A stretch of DNA of 64,000 nt from Clostridiales bacterium (GCA_015071005.1 SVIG01000001.1:124001-188000); one strand, 5' to 3'. Positions 9,650 to 17,136 are shown, numbered from the stretch's first letter. The notes: generated by a model not told the origin, from the sequence alone. Program-made: numbers and translations.

Positions 9650-9701
9650 AGGTCCATTACCTCCTTTAACGTTTTTCTATTTTATGCTGGTTTCCCAGCT
9701 C

Positions 9702-9758
9702 TTAATAGCCCGTTGGAGTATCTCCGTTCCCTTCGATCTTATACGACGATCTACACAT
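9702..9758 (-). other. micro-ORF, 18 residues, in the structured RNA
   Basis: MCRSSYKIEGNGDTPTGY, with AAGGAGG eight bases before the ATG, the best start context of the group. GGAGTAT of the ribosome site pairs with ATACTCC inside the frame, so translation and folding would compete. Confidence 0.35.
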
Positions 9759-9936
9759 TGAATACTCCTCCTTTTCCTTTTTTCTTTCTCCCTCTCGCTG
9801 GGCGCTGCGCTTTCCGAATATAATTGATTGCCAAGATTTCGTCAAATCTTATCCGCTACGTTTTTCCACGTAGCTTTTCGGAAAAAATTCGATATATCGA
9901 TTTTTTTGTAATCTCTTTTTTTATAACGCGTATATT

Positions 9937-9969
9937 TTAGGCCGCCGCCTCACGTTCGTAAGGAGTCAT
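9937..9969 (-). other. micro-ORF, 10 residues, in the structured RNA
   Basis: MTPYEREAAA, with AAGGAGG twelve bases upstream, slightly far for efficient initiation. The same frame is open upstream back to an ATG at about 10112, apart from one TAG, so it could alternatively be the tail of a decayed small gene. Confidence 0.25.
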
Positions 9970-10128
9970 CGCTTTTTGTACCCTCCTTTTCTTTATTTCT
10001 CTTTCGCCGTATCCCTACGGCAGCTTGCCGAGCTCCTCTCGGCTCCCCTTATCATGCCATTGGTATGTCCCCTTCGATTTTATGAAAGTTTCAAACATTT
10101 TTTGTTCGTTTCTTTCTTTTGTACCTTT

Positions 10129-10156
10129 ATTATACCAAAAATTTTCTATTTGTCAA
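10129..10156 (-). promoter_or_regulatory. strong sigma-A promoter of the structured RNA
   Basis: TTGACA (10156..10151) and TATAAT (10134..10129) with a 16-base spacer: both boxes match consensus exactly. It lies downstream of the terminator of the neighbouring membrane-protein gene, so the RNA would be an independent transcription unit. Confidence 0.85.
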
Positions 10157-10195
10157 TAGGTTTTTTGAAAAAAGTTTGAAAAAAATTTGAAAAAG

Positions 10196-10228
10196 GGCGG
10201 AACTCCTTATAAATAAAGGAATTCCGCC
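10196..10228 (-). terminator. intrinsic terminator after the membrane protein gene
   Basis: Thirteen-base arms (GGCGGAATTCCTT with AAGGAGTTCCGCC) around a short loop, followed on the minus strand by CTTTTTC. It separates the membrane-protein gene at 10278 from the RNA promoter. Confidence 0.85.
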
Positions 10229-10277
10229 GCATAATTTTTTTATAATTCGGCCGTTTTTTTGTTCAAACTTGCCAATT

Positions 10278-11597
10278 TTACGCCAAAATTGCTTGTGCAC
10301 GGCGATAACGGTAGGTCTTGCTATTGTATTCGCGCAATGCTTTTCTATAAGCCTTATACTCGTTCTTAAAAGTAATAAAGTTTTCTTCGTAGTAGGTCAC
10401 GTCCTCATGGAATCCTTCCTTTTTCTTAATCGCTTTAATTTTGGATTGAATATGTAAATGAATCCACTCTACGATCAAAAACACGAACAAAACAACGCCA
10501 ATATACAGCCACATACCCGAAGTATTTACTTCCATCGTGCTTTGATGATAGAAGAGCGTTGGATATTTTCTTCCGTCAGGCATTATCTTATAATACTTAT
10601 CCATTGTTTTTTGACAAGTGATGAAAATGACCACCGCCGTCGCCAAAATCACACCGACGAAAAAGATTTGTCCAATTAAAAATCCCGTCTTTGCCTTTTC
10701 AAATTCTCGTTCCTTTCTATGCGTGCCAATACGGTTTACAAGCAAAACGATCAACATAATAAGAATAGAATATACTACGTATATGGCGATAAAATAGCTC
10801 CAAAAAAAGCGCGACTCTTCAAGCAAAGTAATTTTATTGGCATACGTATAATGAAAATCTTTATCCCACAAGCCCAACATTTCCATCGGCGATTTTCCGT
10901 TATCCATAAGCGAGAAAAAGGTCATTGCTACGCTAATCATCATAACAAACCAACCCCACACCCAAACGTTGCTCACCGCTTTTTTCTTGTGCAGCTTGGT
11001 TAGCTTTTGAATTTTAGCAGGCATACGGTTTAAGGGTTTCTCCACCGTTTCCGGTTTTTCGGGCGCGACAAAGCCGTCTACATATTCTTGCGCACACGCG
11101 CGTTCTATTTCAATACCGTGCAACACGCGCCATACGATCACCGACGCAACTGTCGCGAGCGCAAACACGATAGAAAGCACCATCGGTAAAATCAAGCCAA
11201 TCCCTGCGTCCATCAAGAAATCTTCCACCGTAGATTTGCCTTTAATAGAAAGCGCCATTACAATTACGTACAAAACTACCGCGCCGACCGACACGATCTC
11301 GTGCATCCATACCTGCGAAAACCGCTTATCCGCCGTTTTTGCCGAAAACGAGCACCATAAAGCGACCGCTGCATACGCCAAACAAAGCGCCGCCGAAATT
11401 AAAAGTCCGTTCGCAAAGCCTTCGTCCATTTTTGCTATATCGTAGACGTTCCCAGCGTCTTCACCCAACACCTTCATTGCGGAAAGCCCGTACAAAGGAT
11501 AGAGAAGCAACGCAAAAAGCGCAAATGCAAGAATGGGCAAATGCCGTAAAATCGGCAAGAGTTTACGATATTTCATCGCGTTTTGATTTTCACTCAT
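10278..11597 (-). CDS. multi-pass membrane protein of unknown function
   Basis: A 439-residue integral membrane protein with roughly eight hydrophobic segments. Four lie in the first 170 residues, a pair near 215-300 flanks an extracytoplasmic loop (DNGKSPMEMLGLWDKDFHYTYANK), and two more precede residue 380. The region 170-210 is a charged, proline-rich cytosolic linker (VAPEKPETVEKPLNRMP), and the C-terminal 60 residues form a basic, tyrosine-rich helical tail (YKAYRKALREYNSKTYRYRRAQ). I recognise no catalytic motif or transporter signature. It is monocistronic, with its own promoter (11656..11628) and terminator. The tail could bind nucleic acid or a partner protein, but that is only a guess from charge. 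Confidence 0.8.
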   Translation of the reverse strand: MSENQNAMKYRKLLPILRHLPILAFALFALLLYPLYGLSAMKVLGEDAGNVYDIAKMDEGFANGLLISAALCLAYAAVALWCSFSAKTADKRFSQVWMHEIVSVGAVVLYVIVMALSIKGKSTVEDFLMDAGIGLILPMVLSIVFALATVASVIVWRVLHGIEIERACAQEYVDGFVAPEKPETVEKPLNRMPAKIQKLTKLHKKKAVSNVWVWGWFVMMISVAMTFFSLMDNGKSPMEMLGLWDKDFHYTYANKITLLEESRFFWSYFIAIYVVYSILIMLIVLLVNRIGTHRKEREFEKAKTGFLIGQIFFVGVILATAVVIFITCQKTMDKYYKIMPDGRKYPTLFYHQSTMEVNTSGMWLYIGVVLFVFLIVEWIHLHIQSKIKAIKKKEGFHEDVTYYEENFITFKNEYKAYRKALREYNSKTYRYRRAQAILA

Positions 11598-11627
11598 AAA
11601 AACACCCCTTTTTCCTTTATGTTAACT

Positions 11628-11656
11628 ATTATAACAATTTCTATGAAAAAAGTCAA
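11628..11656 (-). promoter_or_regulatory. sigma-A promoter of the membrane protein gene
   Basis: TTGACT (11656..11651) and TATAAT (11633..11628), 17-base spacer, about 30 bases upstream of the ATG at 11597. Confidence 0.8.
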
Positions 11657-11696
11657 TAGCGCGTTTATTAAAATATTTTTTAATTTTACAAATTAA

Positions 11697-11726
11697 AAGG
11701 CAGCCAAACGACCGTTTGGCTGCCTT
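11697..11726 (-). terminator. terminator after the MreB-like gene
   Basis: Fourteen-base perfect arms (AAGGCAGCCAAACG / CGTTTGGCTGCCTT) followed on the minus strand by TTAATTTG, 14 bases after the mreB stop. Confidence 0.85.
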
Positions 11727-11740
11727 ATCCTTTTCTTTAT

Positions 11741-12748
11741 TTATTCCATTTTTAAGGCGAATTTTTCGAGCAATTCTTTGTCTCGTAAAAGTACGCCGCC
11801 ACCGAGTACCGTCGCAAACTGCGGTTCTTCAAAAACTTGATATCGCATCCCAAGCTTTGCGCCGATATATTGCGGAGCGTAGGGAATTTTCATAATTCCG
11901 CCCGAGAGATAAACGCCCGTGCGGTGCACCGTTGCCGACACTTCCGCAGGCAACGCACACAATACCTGCTCCGCGTATTCCACTACTTTATTTATATAAA
12001 TACGCAAGCAGTCGGTCAATTCTTCCGCCGTTACAGACGTTGCGGACGGTTGGAAGGTTTCCGTAGAGCTCCCTTCCGCTACCATCGTGCCAAGCGCCGT
12101 GTTGGAAAGAGAACCGATTTCGTTTTTCACCTTTTCCGCTGTAAGCGGTCCAATTAAAAGCCGTTTCTTTGCCGAAATTTTGGAAATGATGTTCGCGTCC
12201 ATATTATTCCCGCCGACGTTCATGGAAACACCGCCGATAATGCCGTCAAGGGAAATGACCGCGATATTCGTCACCCCACCGCCGATATCCAAGCAAAATA
12301 CGGGATCGGTCGCGGAAAGCACCGCCCCTGCGCCAAGCGCTGCCAAATAGGGCTGCTCTACAAACCATACCTTTTTCAAGCCGCATTCTTCCGCAAGAGT
12401 TGCATACCCCGATAAAGCGCGCGGAGAAATTCCACAGGGCACGGAAATCAAAACGTGCGCCTTTCTAATACTTCCTTTTTTTAATCCCACGCGCGATAAA
12501 AAGGTTTTGAGCATCACCGTCGCCAGCGACATATTCACCACTTCCCCTTCGTAAATGGGGGAAATGATATTTGTAAACTCCGCCGTTTTACCAATTAAAC
12601 TTTTCGCCGTTTTGCCGATTGCTTTTATCTTTTCGCCGTCAGCCGAAACCGCCACGCAGGACGGTTCAGCAAGCACAATGCCGCTGTTCGTGTCCGCGCG
12701 GTAAATTTTGGTCATTGACGTACCTAAATCAATCGCAAGTTTTATCAT
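11741..12748 (-). CDS. MreB/Mbl-like bacterial actin
   Basis: A 335-residue cytoplasmic ATPase of the actin fold. Phosphate-1 motif LAIDLGTSMTKIY lies at residues 4-16, phosphate-2 DIGGGVTNIAVIS near 158-170, and the adenosine motif TGVYLSGGIMKIP near 282-294. MreB paralogues polymerise under the membrane and steer cell-wall synthesis. The start is placed at MIKLAID because AAGGAG lies six bases upstream; the ATG at 12769 would add seven residues that overlap the ribosome site. The sequence is divergent from classic MreB, for example around residues 195-240 (TSVTAEELTDCLRIYI). It lies behind maf, as mreB often does in Firmicutes, but mreC and mreD do not follow; a terminator does. It may be a specialised Mbl/MreBH-type paralogue. 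Confidence 0.85.
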   Translation of the reverse strand: MIKLAIDLGTSMTKIYRADTNSGIVLAEPSCVAVSADGEKIKAIGKTAKSLIGKTAEFTNIISPIYEGEVVNMSLATVMLKTFLSRVGLKKGSIRKAHVLISVPCGISPRALSGYATLAEECGLKKVWFVEQPYLAALGAGAVLSATDPVFCLDIGGGVTNIAVISLDGIIGGVSMNVGGNNMDANIISKISAKKRLLIGPLTAEKVKNEIGSLSNTALGTMVAEGSSTETFQPSATSVTAEELTDCLRIYINKVVEYAEQVLCALPAEVSATVHRTGVYLSGGIMKIPYAPQYIGAKLGMRYQVFEEPQFATVLGGGVLLRDKELLEKFALKME

Positions 12749-12778
12749 TTTCCACTCCTTCCCCCACAAAACGTGGGG

Positions 12779-12801
12779 AGCAGGTACGCGTTGAACGCGT
12801 T
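12779..12801. repeat. half copy of the GC-rich palindrome
   Basis: GCAGGTACGCGTTGAACGCG occupies the maf-mreB gap. Only the inner part (ACGCG-TTGAA-CGCGT) can still form a hairpin. Confidence 0.5.
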
Positions 12802-12802
12802 T

Positions 12803-13381
12803 TTATTGCAGTTTTCTTTCCGCCCAATCAAGAAGCGTTTCGCAAAGCTCCAACGGCAAGCCCACCACGTTAGAATAACTACCGTGAATCTTTTTCACCA
12901 AGCCGCCGTCCTGAATTCCATACGCGCCGGCTTTGTCCATCGGCGAGCCGCTATGGATATACTTCCAAATCCATTCGTCGGAAAGGTCGTTGAAATACAC
13001 GCTCGTTTTTTCCGCTTTCACTTTTGCACGGTATTTCCCGTTTTTGACGCTTGCCACGCAAACGCCCGTCCATACCTCGTGTTTCTCGCCCGAAAGCATT
13101 TTCAGCATGCGGAATGCGTCTTCTTCGTCCTTCGGTTTTCCGAGCACTTCTTTGCCAAATACGACTACCGTGTCCGAGCCGAGCACGAATTTCCCTGCGT
13201 TTTCTTCCCGAAAAGCTACCTCTTCCGCTTTTCTGCTTGCCAAGGTTTCCACCAAAGCTTTTGCTGAAAGCTTGCCTTTTACCTCTTCATTCGCGCTTGA
13301 AGGAATCACCTCAAACTCTTTGATAAGCTCCGCCAAAAGTTCTTTGCGCCGCGGAGACGCGCTTGCTAAAATCCAAGACAT
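12803..13381 (-). CDS. maf: Maf-family nucleoside triphosphate pyrophosphatase
   Basis: A 192-residue cytosolic enzyme that hydrolyses non-canonical or modified nucleoside triphosphates (dTTP/UTP or m7GTP subclasses). The N-terminus SWILASASPRRKELL is the Maf signature with the SxSPRR phosphate-binding motif, and GSDTVVVFGKEVLGKPKDEEDA is the second conserved block with the catalytic Asp. YGIQDGG and GSYSNVVGLPL near the C-terminus complete the family pattern. The length is normal. It sits between ppx and the MreB-like gene on the same strand. A hairpin after ppx separates it from that gene, so it may depend partly on read-through. No promoter of its own was found. Confidence 0.95.
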   Translation of the reverse strand: MSWILASASPRRKELLAELIKEFEVIPSSANEEVKGKLSAKALVETLASRKAEEVAFREENAGKFVLGSDTVVVFGKEVLGKPKDEEDAFRMLKMLSGEKHEVWTGVCVASVKNGKYRAKVKAEKTSVYFNDLSDEWIWKYIHSGSPMDKAGAYGIQDGGLVKKIHGSYSNVVGLPLELCETLLDWAERKLQ

Positions 13382-13398
13382 TTTTATCCTAATAAAGA

Positions 13399-13419
13399 AG
13401 CCGCCCGGTTCGAGCGGCT
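13399..13419 (-). terminator. hairpin between ppx and maf
   Basis: AGCCGC/GCGGCT arms with a nine-base loop, followed by TTCTTTATT on the minus strand. It is probably a partial terminator. Confidence 0.6.
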
Positions 13420-13428
13420 CTTTTCACC

Positions 13429-14940
13429 TTACAATATTTCGAGATTCTTTTTGAACGCTCTCTTGAATTCGGGATTCGCCGCTTCCGCATCGCGAATTTC
13501 AAGCGCAGCGTCACCTGATACCATCGTTTTCATGATCACCGAGTCGCCGAGTACGTCGCAATTCAAGCCGGTCACCAAACCGCAATGCGTTCTATCTAAG
13601 CTCTCCGCAATACGAAGCAATACGCCAAGTTTCTTGACAGCGTCAAGGTCTTCGTCCAAAACGATTCCCTTATATTTTTGCCATTCAATCATCGGCACGT
13701 CTTCGTTGTTGTGACAACCTGCCACAAACGCCGCGAGAATGATTTCTCTATGCGTTGCGCCGTGAATGGACGAATTCAAGATCGTGTAGCAGCTATGCTT
13801 TGCGTGGCCGTAATATTTCACACGCATACCGCAATCGTGCAAGCTCGCCGCAATTTTTAACACTTTCAAATACTGACGGGGGAACTTGTGCAACACGCGC
13901 AACTGCTTGAAAAGCTGTACGGAAAGCTGAATCACGTGCTCTACGTGTTTCACGTCGCAGCCGTAATATTTGACAAGCTTATCGAGCGAATAAGTAAGCA
14001 CGTCGGAGATAGGTTTTTCCTGCGTGAGGGGCAATGCTTGGTTAATCATCAAGCCTTCGCGAAGTCCGCACGCGCCAATCGTGAAGCTCTCGATATTCAT
14101 ATAATCCACAAAGGATTTTACAATCGCCATCGCCGCAGGCATAATGTCCGCACGCGCCGGGGAAAGACCTTTGATCTTCTTACGCTTGTCCACGTCGAGC
14201 GCTTTAAGCATATCGTAAATACTCGTGAAATCTTCCACCGCAAGCTTGTAATTGTGCGCCGTTTCCATCGGGTACTTTCTTACCAAACGACTGATTTTGA
14301 AAAGATTTCTAAACGAACCGCCAACACCGATCATTTGCGTTTCGGGATCGATGTCCTTCAACCACTCGATACCTTTGAGCTGTTCGGTAAAGAATTCTTC
14401 CACGTGCTTTGCCGCAACCTCGGGCGACTCGTCCGCCGCGAAAAGGTCGGTGAGCGTCACCGCGCCAAAAGGCAGGTTTGCATAGCCGAGCACGTTTCTT
14501 CTATTATAATAAATAATCTTCGCGCTACCGCCGCCAATTTCCAAGATTAAGCCCTTGGGAATGTCCATAGAGTTGATAACGCCGCGATATACGAGCAACG
14601 CTTCTTCCTCTTCGGAAAGTACGCGAATAGTGATATTGCAGCTCACTTGGATTTCATCCAAGAAGGAGCGCTGATTTTTTGCGCGACGCACCGCTGCCGT
14701 ACCAACGGCGATGATGCGGTCTACCCCGCTCGCGTCACAAAGACGTTTGAACATTTTTAACGTCTTAATCGTTTCCGCGATTCTTTGGGGCTTCAAAAAG
14801 CCGTCTCTTTCCATGTCTTGACCAAGACGAACGCTTTCTTTTAATTCGTCCACGACCATGAAATGCCCGTCCGTGAACATATCCACGATAACGAGTCTGG
14901 CCGTATTCGAACCCAAGTCAATAATACCGATTTTTTCCAC
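13429..14940 (-). CDS. ppx: Ppx/GppA exopolyphosphatase-family protein
   Basis: A 503-residue cytosolic phosphatase expected to cleave terminal phosphates from polyphosphate or convert pppGpp to ppGpp. The N-terminal ASKHA fold carries IGIIDLGSNTARLVI (residues 4-18), a conserved EEEEALLVYRGV block with the catalytic Glu, and LEIGGGSAKIIYY near 152-164. The C-terminal half is an HD-like helical domain with ASLHDCGMRVKYYGHAKHS and a later H-N-E-D cluster. The start codon is GTG, eight bases after AAGAGGT; no ATG offers a better site. It leads the ppx-maf-mreB group. The specificity between Ppx and GppA roles cannot be told from sequence alone. Confidence 0.92.
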   Translation of the reverse strand: MEKIGIIDLGSNTARLVIVDMFTDGHFMVVDELKESVRLGQDMERDGFLKPQRIAETIKTLKMFKRLCDASGVDRIIAVGTAAVRRAKNQRSFLDEIQVSCNITIRVLSEEEEALLVYRGVINSMDIPKGLILEIGGGSAKIIYYNRRNVLGYANLPFGAVTLTDLFAADESPEVAAKHVEEFFTEQLKGIEWLKDIDPETQMIGVGGSFRNLFKISRLVRKYPMETAHNYKLAVEDFTSIYDMLKALDVDKRKKIKGLSPARADIMPAAMAIVKSFVDYMNIESFTIGACGLREGLMINQALPLTQEKPISDVLTYSLDKLVKYYGCDVKHVEHVIQLSVQLFKQLRVLHKFPRQYLKVLKIAASLHDCGMRVKYYGHAKHSCYTILNSSIHGATHREIILAAFVAGCHNNEDVPMIEWQKYKGIVLDEDLDAVKKLGVLLRIAESLDRTHCGLVTGLNCDVLGDSVIMKTMVSGDAALEIRDAEAANPEFKRAFKKNLEIL

Positions 14941-15183
14941 TTTTTACTACCTCTTACTCTTTCAGCGGACCGCTTGTCCGCCCTTGTATATTTCTCTATT
15001 TTTCCCGAATATTCATATTTTTAGGGACTGCGTAAAAAATGCCCTCGTCCCCTATCCTAAATTTTCCCATAGTTTACCACATAAAACGGTTTTTGTAAAT
15101 ACCCTTTTTGAAATTTTTTATTGATTTTTGCAATTTTTCTTATTTTGGACAAAAAAGCCTACATTTTTTGTGCATTTTGCAAA

Positions 15184-15311
15184 GCTGAGCTTTGAGGCAA
15201 TCTTAGTTCTTTGCCGTTCGTGTGTTAAGTAAGCCCGTTCTCTCTTTGAGTAAACACTTTGGACAAGTTTTTAGGCTGAGCTTTGAGGCAATCTTAGTTC
15301 TTTGCCGTTCG
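15184..15311. repeat. 37-bp direct repeat pair in a gene-free stretch
   Basis: GCTGAGCTTTGAGGCAATCT and the bases after it, to TTGCCGTTCG, occur identically at 15184-15220 and 15275-15311. Each copy is preceded at some distance by a TTTGGACAA motif, which suggests a duplication of about 91 bp. The gap 14941-15389 otherwise holds AT-rich sequence with no credible gene. No inverted ends or transposase are visible. Confidence 0.7.
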
Positions 15312-15389
15312 TTTTACCATCAACGTCGTTTTTCTTTGAAAAAGAAATGCCACGCCGAGAATGTCTAAAAACGCATTCACGCAATAAAA

Positions 15390-15409
15390 AGGACGGCTTT
15401 CGCCGCCCT
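15390..15409 (-). terminator. terminator after the HAD phosphatase
   Basis: GGGCGGC-GAAA-GCCGTCC hairpin followed by TTTTTATT on the minus strand, 33 bases after the stop. Confidence 0.8.
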
Positions 15410-15442
15410 AATTATAGCCTAATATTTATGCTTTCATACCCG

Positions 15443-16099
15443 TTAAATATTTTTCACCAAAAACTCCCCAAGCGCCCAAAAATCGTCGAAGGCATATTCC
15501 GGTTTTTCGCGTTCGATTTCCCCTTCTTCCGCATACCCGACAGCGAGCAAAGCGCAGTCTACGCCGTTCTCCCTCGCGCCCTCTAAATCGTGGAATCGAT
15601 CCCCGACCATCAGCGTCTCTTCCCTCGTCGCACCAAGCTGCCGCATCGCTTCGGTAATCACCGACGCTTTCGTGGGAAAACTCCCGTCTATCCCACTCCC
15701 GACCTGCGCGGAAAGATAGCGATCAAACCCCCATCTTTCCGCGATAATATCCGCGTAAATCTTGGGCTTTGAAGTTGCCATCGCCATTACGTAACCCTTT
15801 TCTTTCAAGACTTTCAGCGTTTCAAGCACTCCTTCAATGGGCTCGTTTTGGTACACCCCCGTTTTGGAGTATTCCTCGCGGTATTTTCTCGTCGCTTCCC
15901 GCGCCGTTTCTTCGTCCAAACCAAAATAATTTTGGAAGGAATACATCAGCGAAGGACCGATACATTTTTCAAGCTGCTCCTGCTTGGGCGCAGGCAAACC
16001 AAGCTCCTTTAACGCATACCGAATACACCCGAAAATCCCAGGGTGCGAATAAATCAACGTCCCGTCTAAATCAAAAAGAATATACTTGTATTTCCGCAT
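15443..16099 (-). CDS. HAD-family phosphatase, phosphoglycolate phosphatase-like
   Basis: A 218-residue haloacid dehalogenase hydrolase with a C1 cap. Motif I FDLDGTLI is at residues 9-16, motif II is MATSKP near 107-112, a Lys motif lies in the KASVITEAM stretch, and motif IV MVGDRFHDLEGARENG is near 166-181. The cap region (20-95) resembles Gph/PpaX proteins that dephosphorylate 2-phosphoglycolate, pyrophosphate or small nucleotides; substrate cannot be decided from sequence. It is the last gene of a minus-strand unit led by the two TSUP half-genes, starting 50 bases after the second of them, and is followed by a terminator. Confidence 0.9.
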   Translation of the reverse strand: MRKYKYILFDLDGTLIYSHPGIFGCIRYALKELGLPAPKQEQLEKCIGPSLMYSFQNYFGLDEETAREATRKYREEYSKTGVYQNEPIEGVLETLKVLKEKGYVMAMATSKPKIYADIIAERWGFDRYLSAQVGSGIDGSFPTKASVITEAMRQLGATREETLMVGDRFHDLEGARENGVDCALLAVGYAEEGEIEREKPEYAFDDFWALGEFLVKNI

Positions 16100-16149
16100 A
16101 GCTTACTCCTTTTTTCCTTGGAAATCTTACCACAAGAGCCAGACGTTTG

Positions 16150-16512
16150 TCAAGCATTCTTTGCGCGGTAAAACCCAAATAAGGACAAGCCGATTAAAAA
16201 GATTCCAAATCCCTTTCGAAGTAAAAGAGCGGACGCAGTCGACGCCAAAAACGCGCCTAACGCGGAAAAGGCAAGCGCAGGCAACGCCACCCATAGAATA
16301 CTGCGCGTTTGCAAGAGTCCGTTTTCCGCGTGCGTTTTGAGCGCAAAAAGACTCATGGGCAAAAAGGAAAATAGATTCGCGCATTGCGCTATCTTTTGCG
16401 GCACGTTCCCAACCAACAACAAAAGTGGAATCGTCACCGTACCTCCCCCCATTCCCATACCGGCAGGAATACCGCCTAAAAAACCAAGCAAGACATATAA
16501 ATAAAAGCTCAT
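16150..16512 (-). CDS. half-size TSUP (TauE/SafE-type) membrane protein, second of a pair
   Basis: A 120-residue protein with about four membrane helices. It starts with the TSUP signature GFLGGIPAGMGMGGGTVTIPLLLL (glycine-rich loop at about 9-27). Full-length TauE/SafE exporters have two such repeats in about 250 residues; this gene and its upstream neighbour each supply one. I place the start at 16512 (MSFYLY), with AAGAAGG five bases upstream; an ATG at 16545 lacks a ribosome site. The partner gene ends 45 bases upstream. The two products would be expected to assemble into a heterodimeric anion or sulfur-compound exporter. The family is clear; the substrate is not. Confidence 0.82.
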   Translation of the reverse strand: MSFYLYVLLGFLGGIPAGMGMGGGTVTIPLLLLVGNVPQKIAQCANLFSFLPMSLFALKTHAENGLLQTRSILWVALPALAFSALGAFLASTASALLLRKGFGIFLIGLSLFGFYRAKNA

Positions 16513-16557
16513 TTCAACCTTCTTTTTTCTATTCAACGCGTACACGGTACACCCTTT

Positions 16558-16926
16558 TTAGTTTGAAAACACCAAAAACGCGCCTGCAAAAAGCTGCAAG
16601 AGCGCAAACGTCAAATTCACCGCTTTGACGGGCAGCTTGCCCAAGAGTCTTGCCCCTAAAAAGCCGCCGAAGCTCACCCCGATCGCGGTGGGGATAAGCA
16701 CTTGTGATACGGCGTAGCCGTTGTAGGCGTAGATTAAAAACGAGAGCAGACATATCGGCAAAATCAGCAAAATCGCGGTGGCGTGCGCGACCTTTTCCGT
16801 CAAGCCCGTCTTTTGAAGTAGCGGTACGGCAATCATACCGCCCCCACCGCCAAAAAGACTGTTTGCCGCGCCGACAAGCGAGCCGAATAAAATCCGCTGA
16901 CCGTATTTTCCCTTTCCCTTTTCCAT
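16558..16926 (-). CDS. half-size TSUP (TauE/SafE-type) membrane protein, first of a pair
   Basis: A 122-residue protein with about four membrane helices and the TSUP motif GSLVGAANSLFGGGGGMIAVPLL (about 15-37), followed by HATAILLILPICLLSFLIYA. It matches one half of a TauE/SafE exporter. A promoter lies just upstream (16976..16948), so it is the first gene of a unit with the second TSUP half and the HAD phosphatase. The cytosolic N-terminus is short and basic (MEKGKGKYGQR). Because both halves keep intact motifs and spacing, the arrangement looks like a stable two-gene transporter and not a broken gene. Confidence 0.85.
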   Translation of the reverse strand: MEKGKGKYGQRILFGSLVGAANSLFGGGGGMIAVPLLQKTGLTEKVAHATAILLILPICLLSFLIYAYNGYAVSQVLIPTAIGVSFGGFLGARLLGKLPVKAVNLTFALLQLFAGAFLVFSN

Positions 16927-16947
16927 CTTTTTCCCCTTTTTACCTAC

Positions 16948-16976
16948 ATTATCCGTAATTTTTTCAAAATTATCAA
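16948..16976 (-). promoter_or_regulatory. promoter of the TSUP-HAD unit
   Basis: TTGATA (16976..16971) and GATAAT (16953..16948) with a 17-base spacer, 22 bases before the first ATG. Confidence 0.6.
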
Positions 16977-17006
16977 ACTTTTTCGTTTTTTAGGCGGCGT
17001 AAATGC

Positions 17007-17035
17007 TTGCCAAGCGCGCGATTTTATATTAAAAT
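17007..17035 (+). promoter_or_regulatory. promoter of the large lipoprotein gene
   Basis: TTGCCA (17007-17012) and TAAAAT (17030-17035), 17-base spacer, giving a leader of about 95 bases before the ATG at 17137. Confidence 0.55.
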
Positions 17036-17136
17036 AATGTAGTGAGTATTTTTAGGCTCGGATTTTATGCTTTGCATAAGCGAACGAAAAAATATTCCAA
17101 TCAAGAAGAAAAAACAAAAACCAAAAAGGTGGTTAT

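Larger units (their letters stand above)
9361..10122 (-). ncRNA. candidate large structured RNA (about 700-760 nt)
   Basis: No conventional gene fits this stretch, yet a consensus sigma-A promoter (10156..10129) reads into it. The minus-strand transcript folds into many local hairpins joined by A-rich linkers: 10043/10027 (GCCGAG arms), 10021/10006 (GCCGTA arms), 9874/9855 (GCTACGT arms), 9850/9833 (AAGATTT arms), 9699/9686 (GCTGG-GAAA-CCAGC, a GNRA tetraloop), 9446/9423 (ACCCCTGC arms) and 9400/9387 (GCTGT-GAAA-ACAGC). Longer pairings close junctions: 9881-9877 with 9818-9814 encloses two of these hairpins, 9768-9762 pairs with 9721-9715, and 9670-9664 with 9620-9614. The motif ATCGAAGGG(G/A)AC occurs twice (10078 and 9737). 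Size and style recall large ornate bacterial RNAs such as ROOL or GOLLD, but I cannot confirm membership. Several micro-ORFs with ribosome sites lie inside, so a leader-like or peptide-coding role is also possible. The 3' end is uncertain (hairpin at 9446 or palindrome at 9354). Confidence 0.6.

Noticed and set aside
9937..10112. A decayed protein gene at the 5' part of the RNA locus
   Set aside because: One frame is open from about 10112 to 9937 apart from a TAG, but it contains perfect hairpins and no recognisable domain. Kept only as an alternative to the RNA interpretation.
9635..10179. Short plus-strand open frames across the RNA locus
   Set aside because: Phe/Leu/Ser/Pro-rich translations come from the T-rich complement of the A-rich RNA; none has a ribosome site.
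16530..16560. Further copies of the GC-rich palindrome at about 16.54 and 47.19 kb
   Set aside because: The GTGTACCGTGTACGCG-like and GTATACCGTGTATGG-like strings share only part of one arm; too weak to include in the family.
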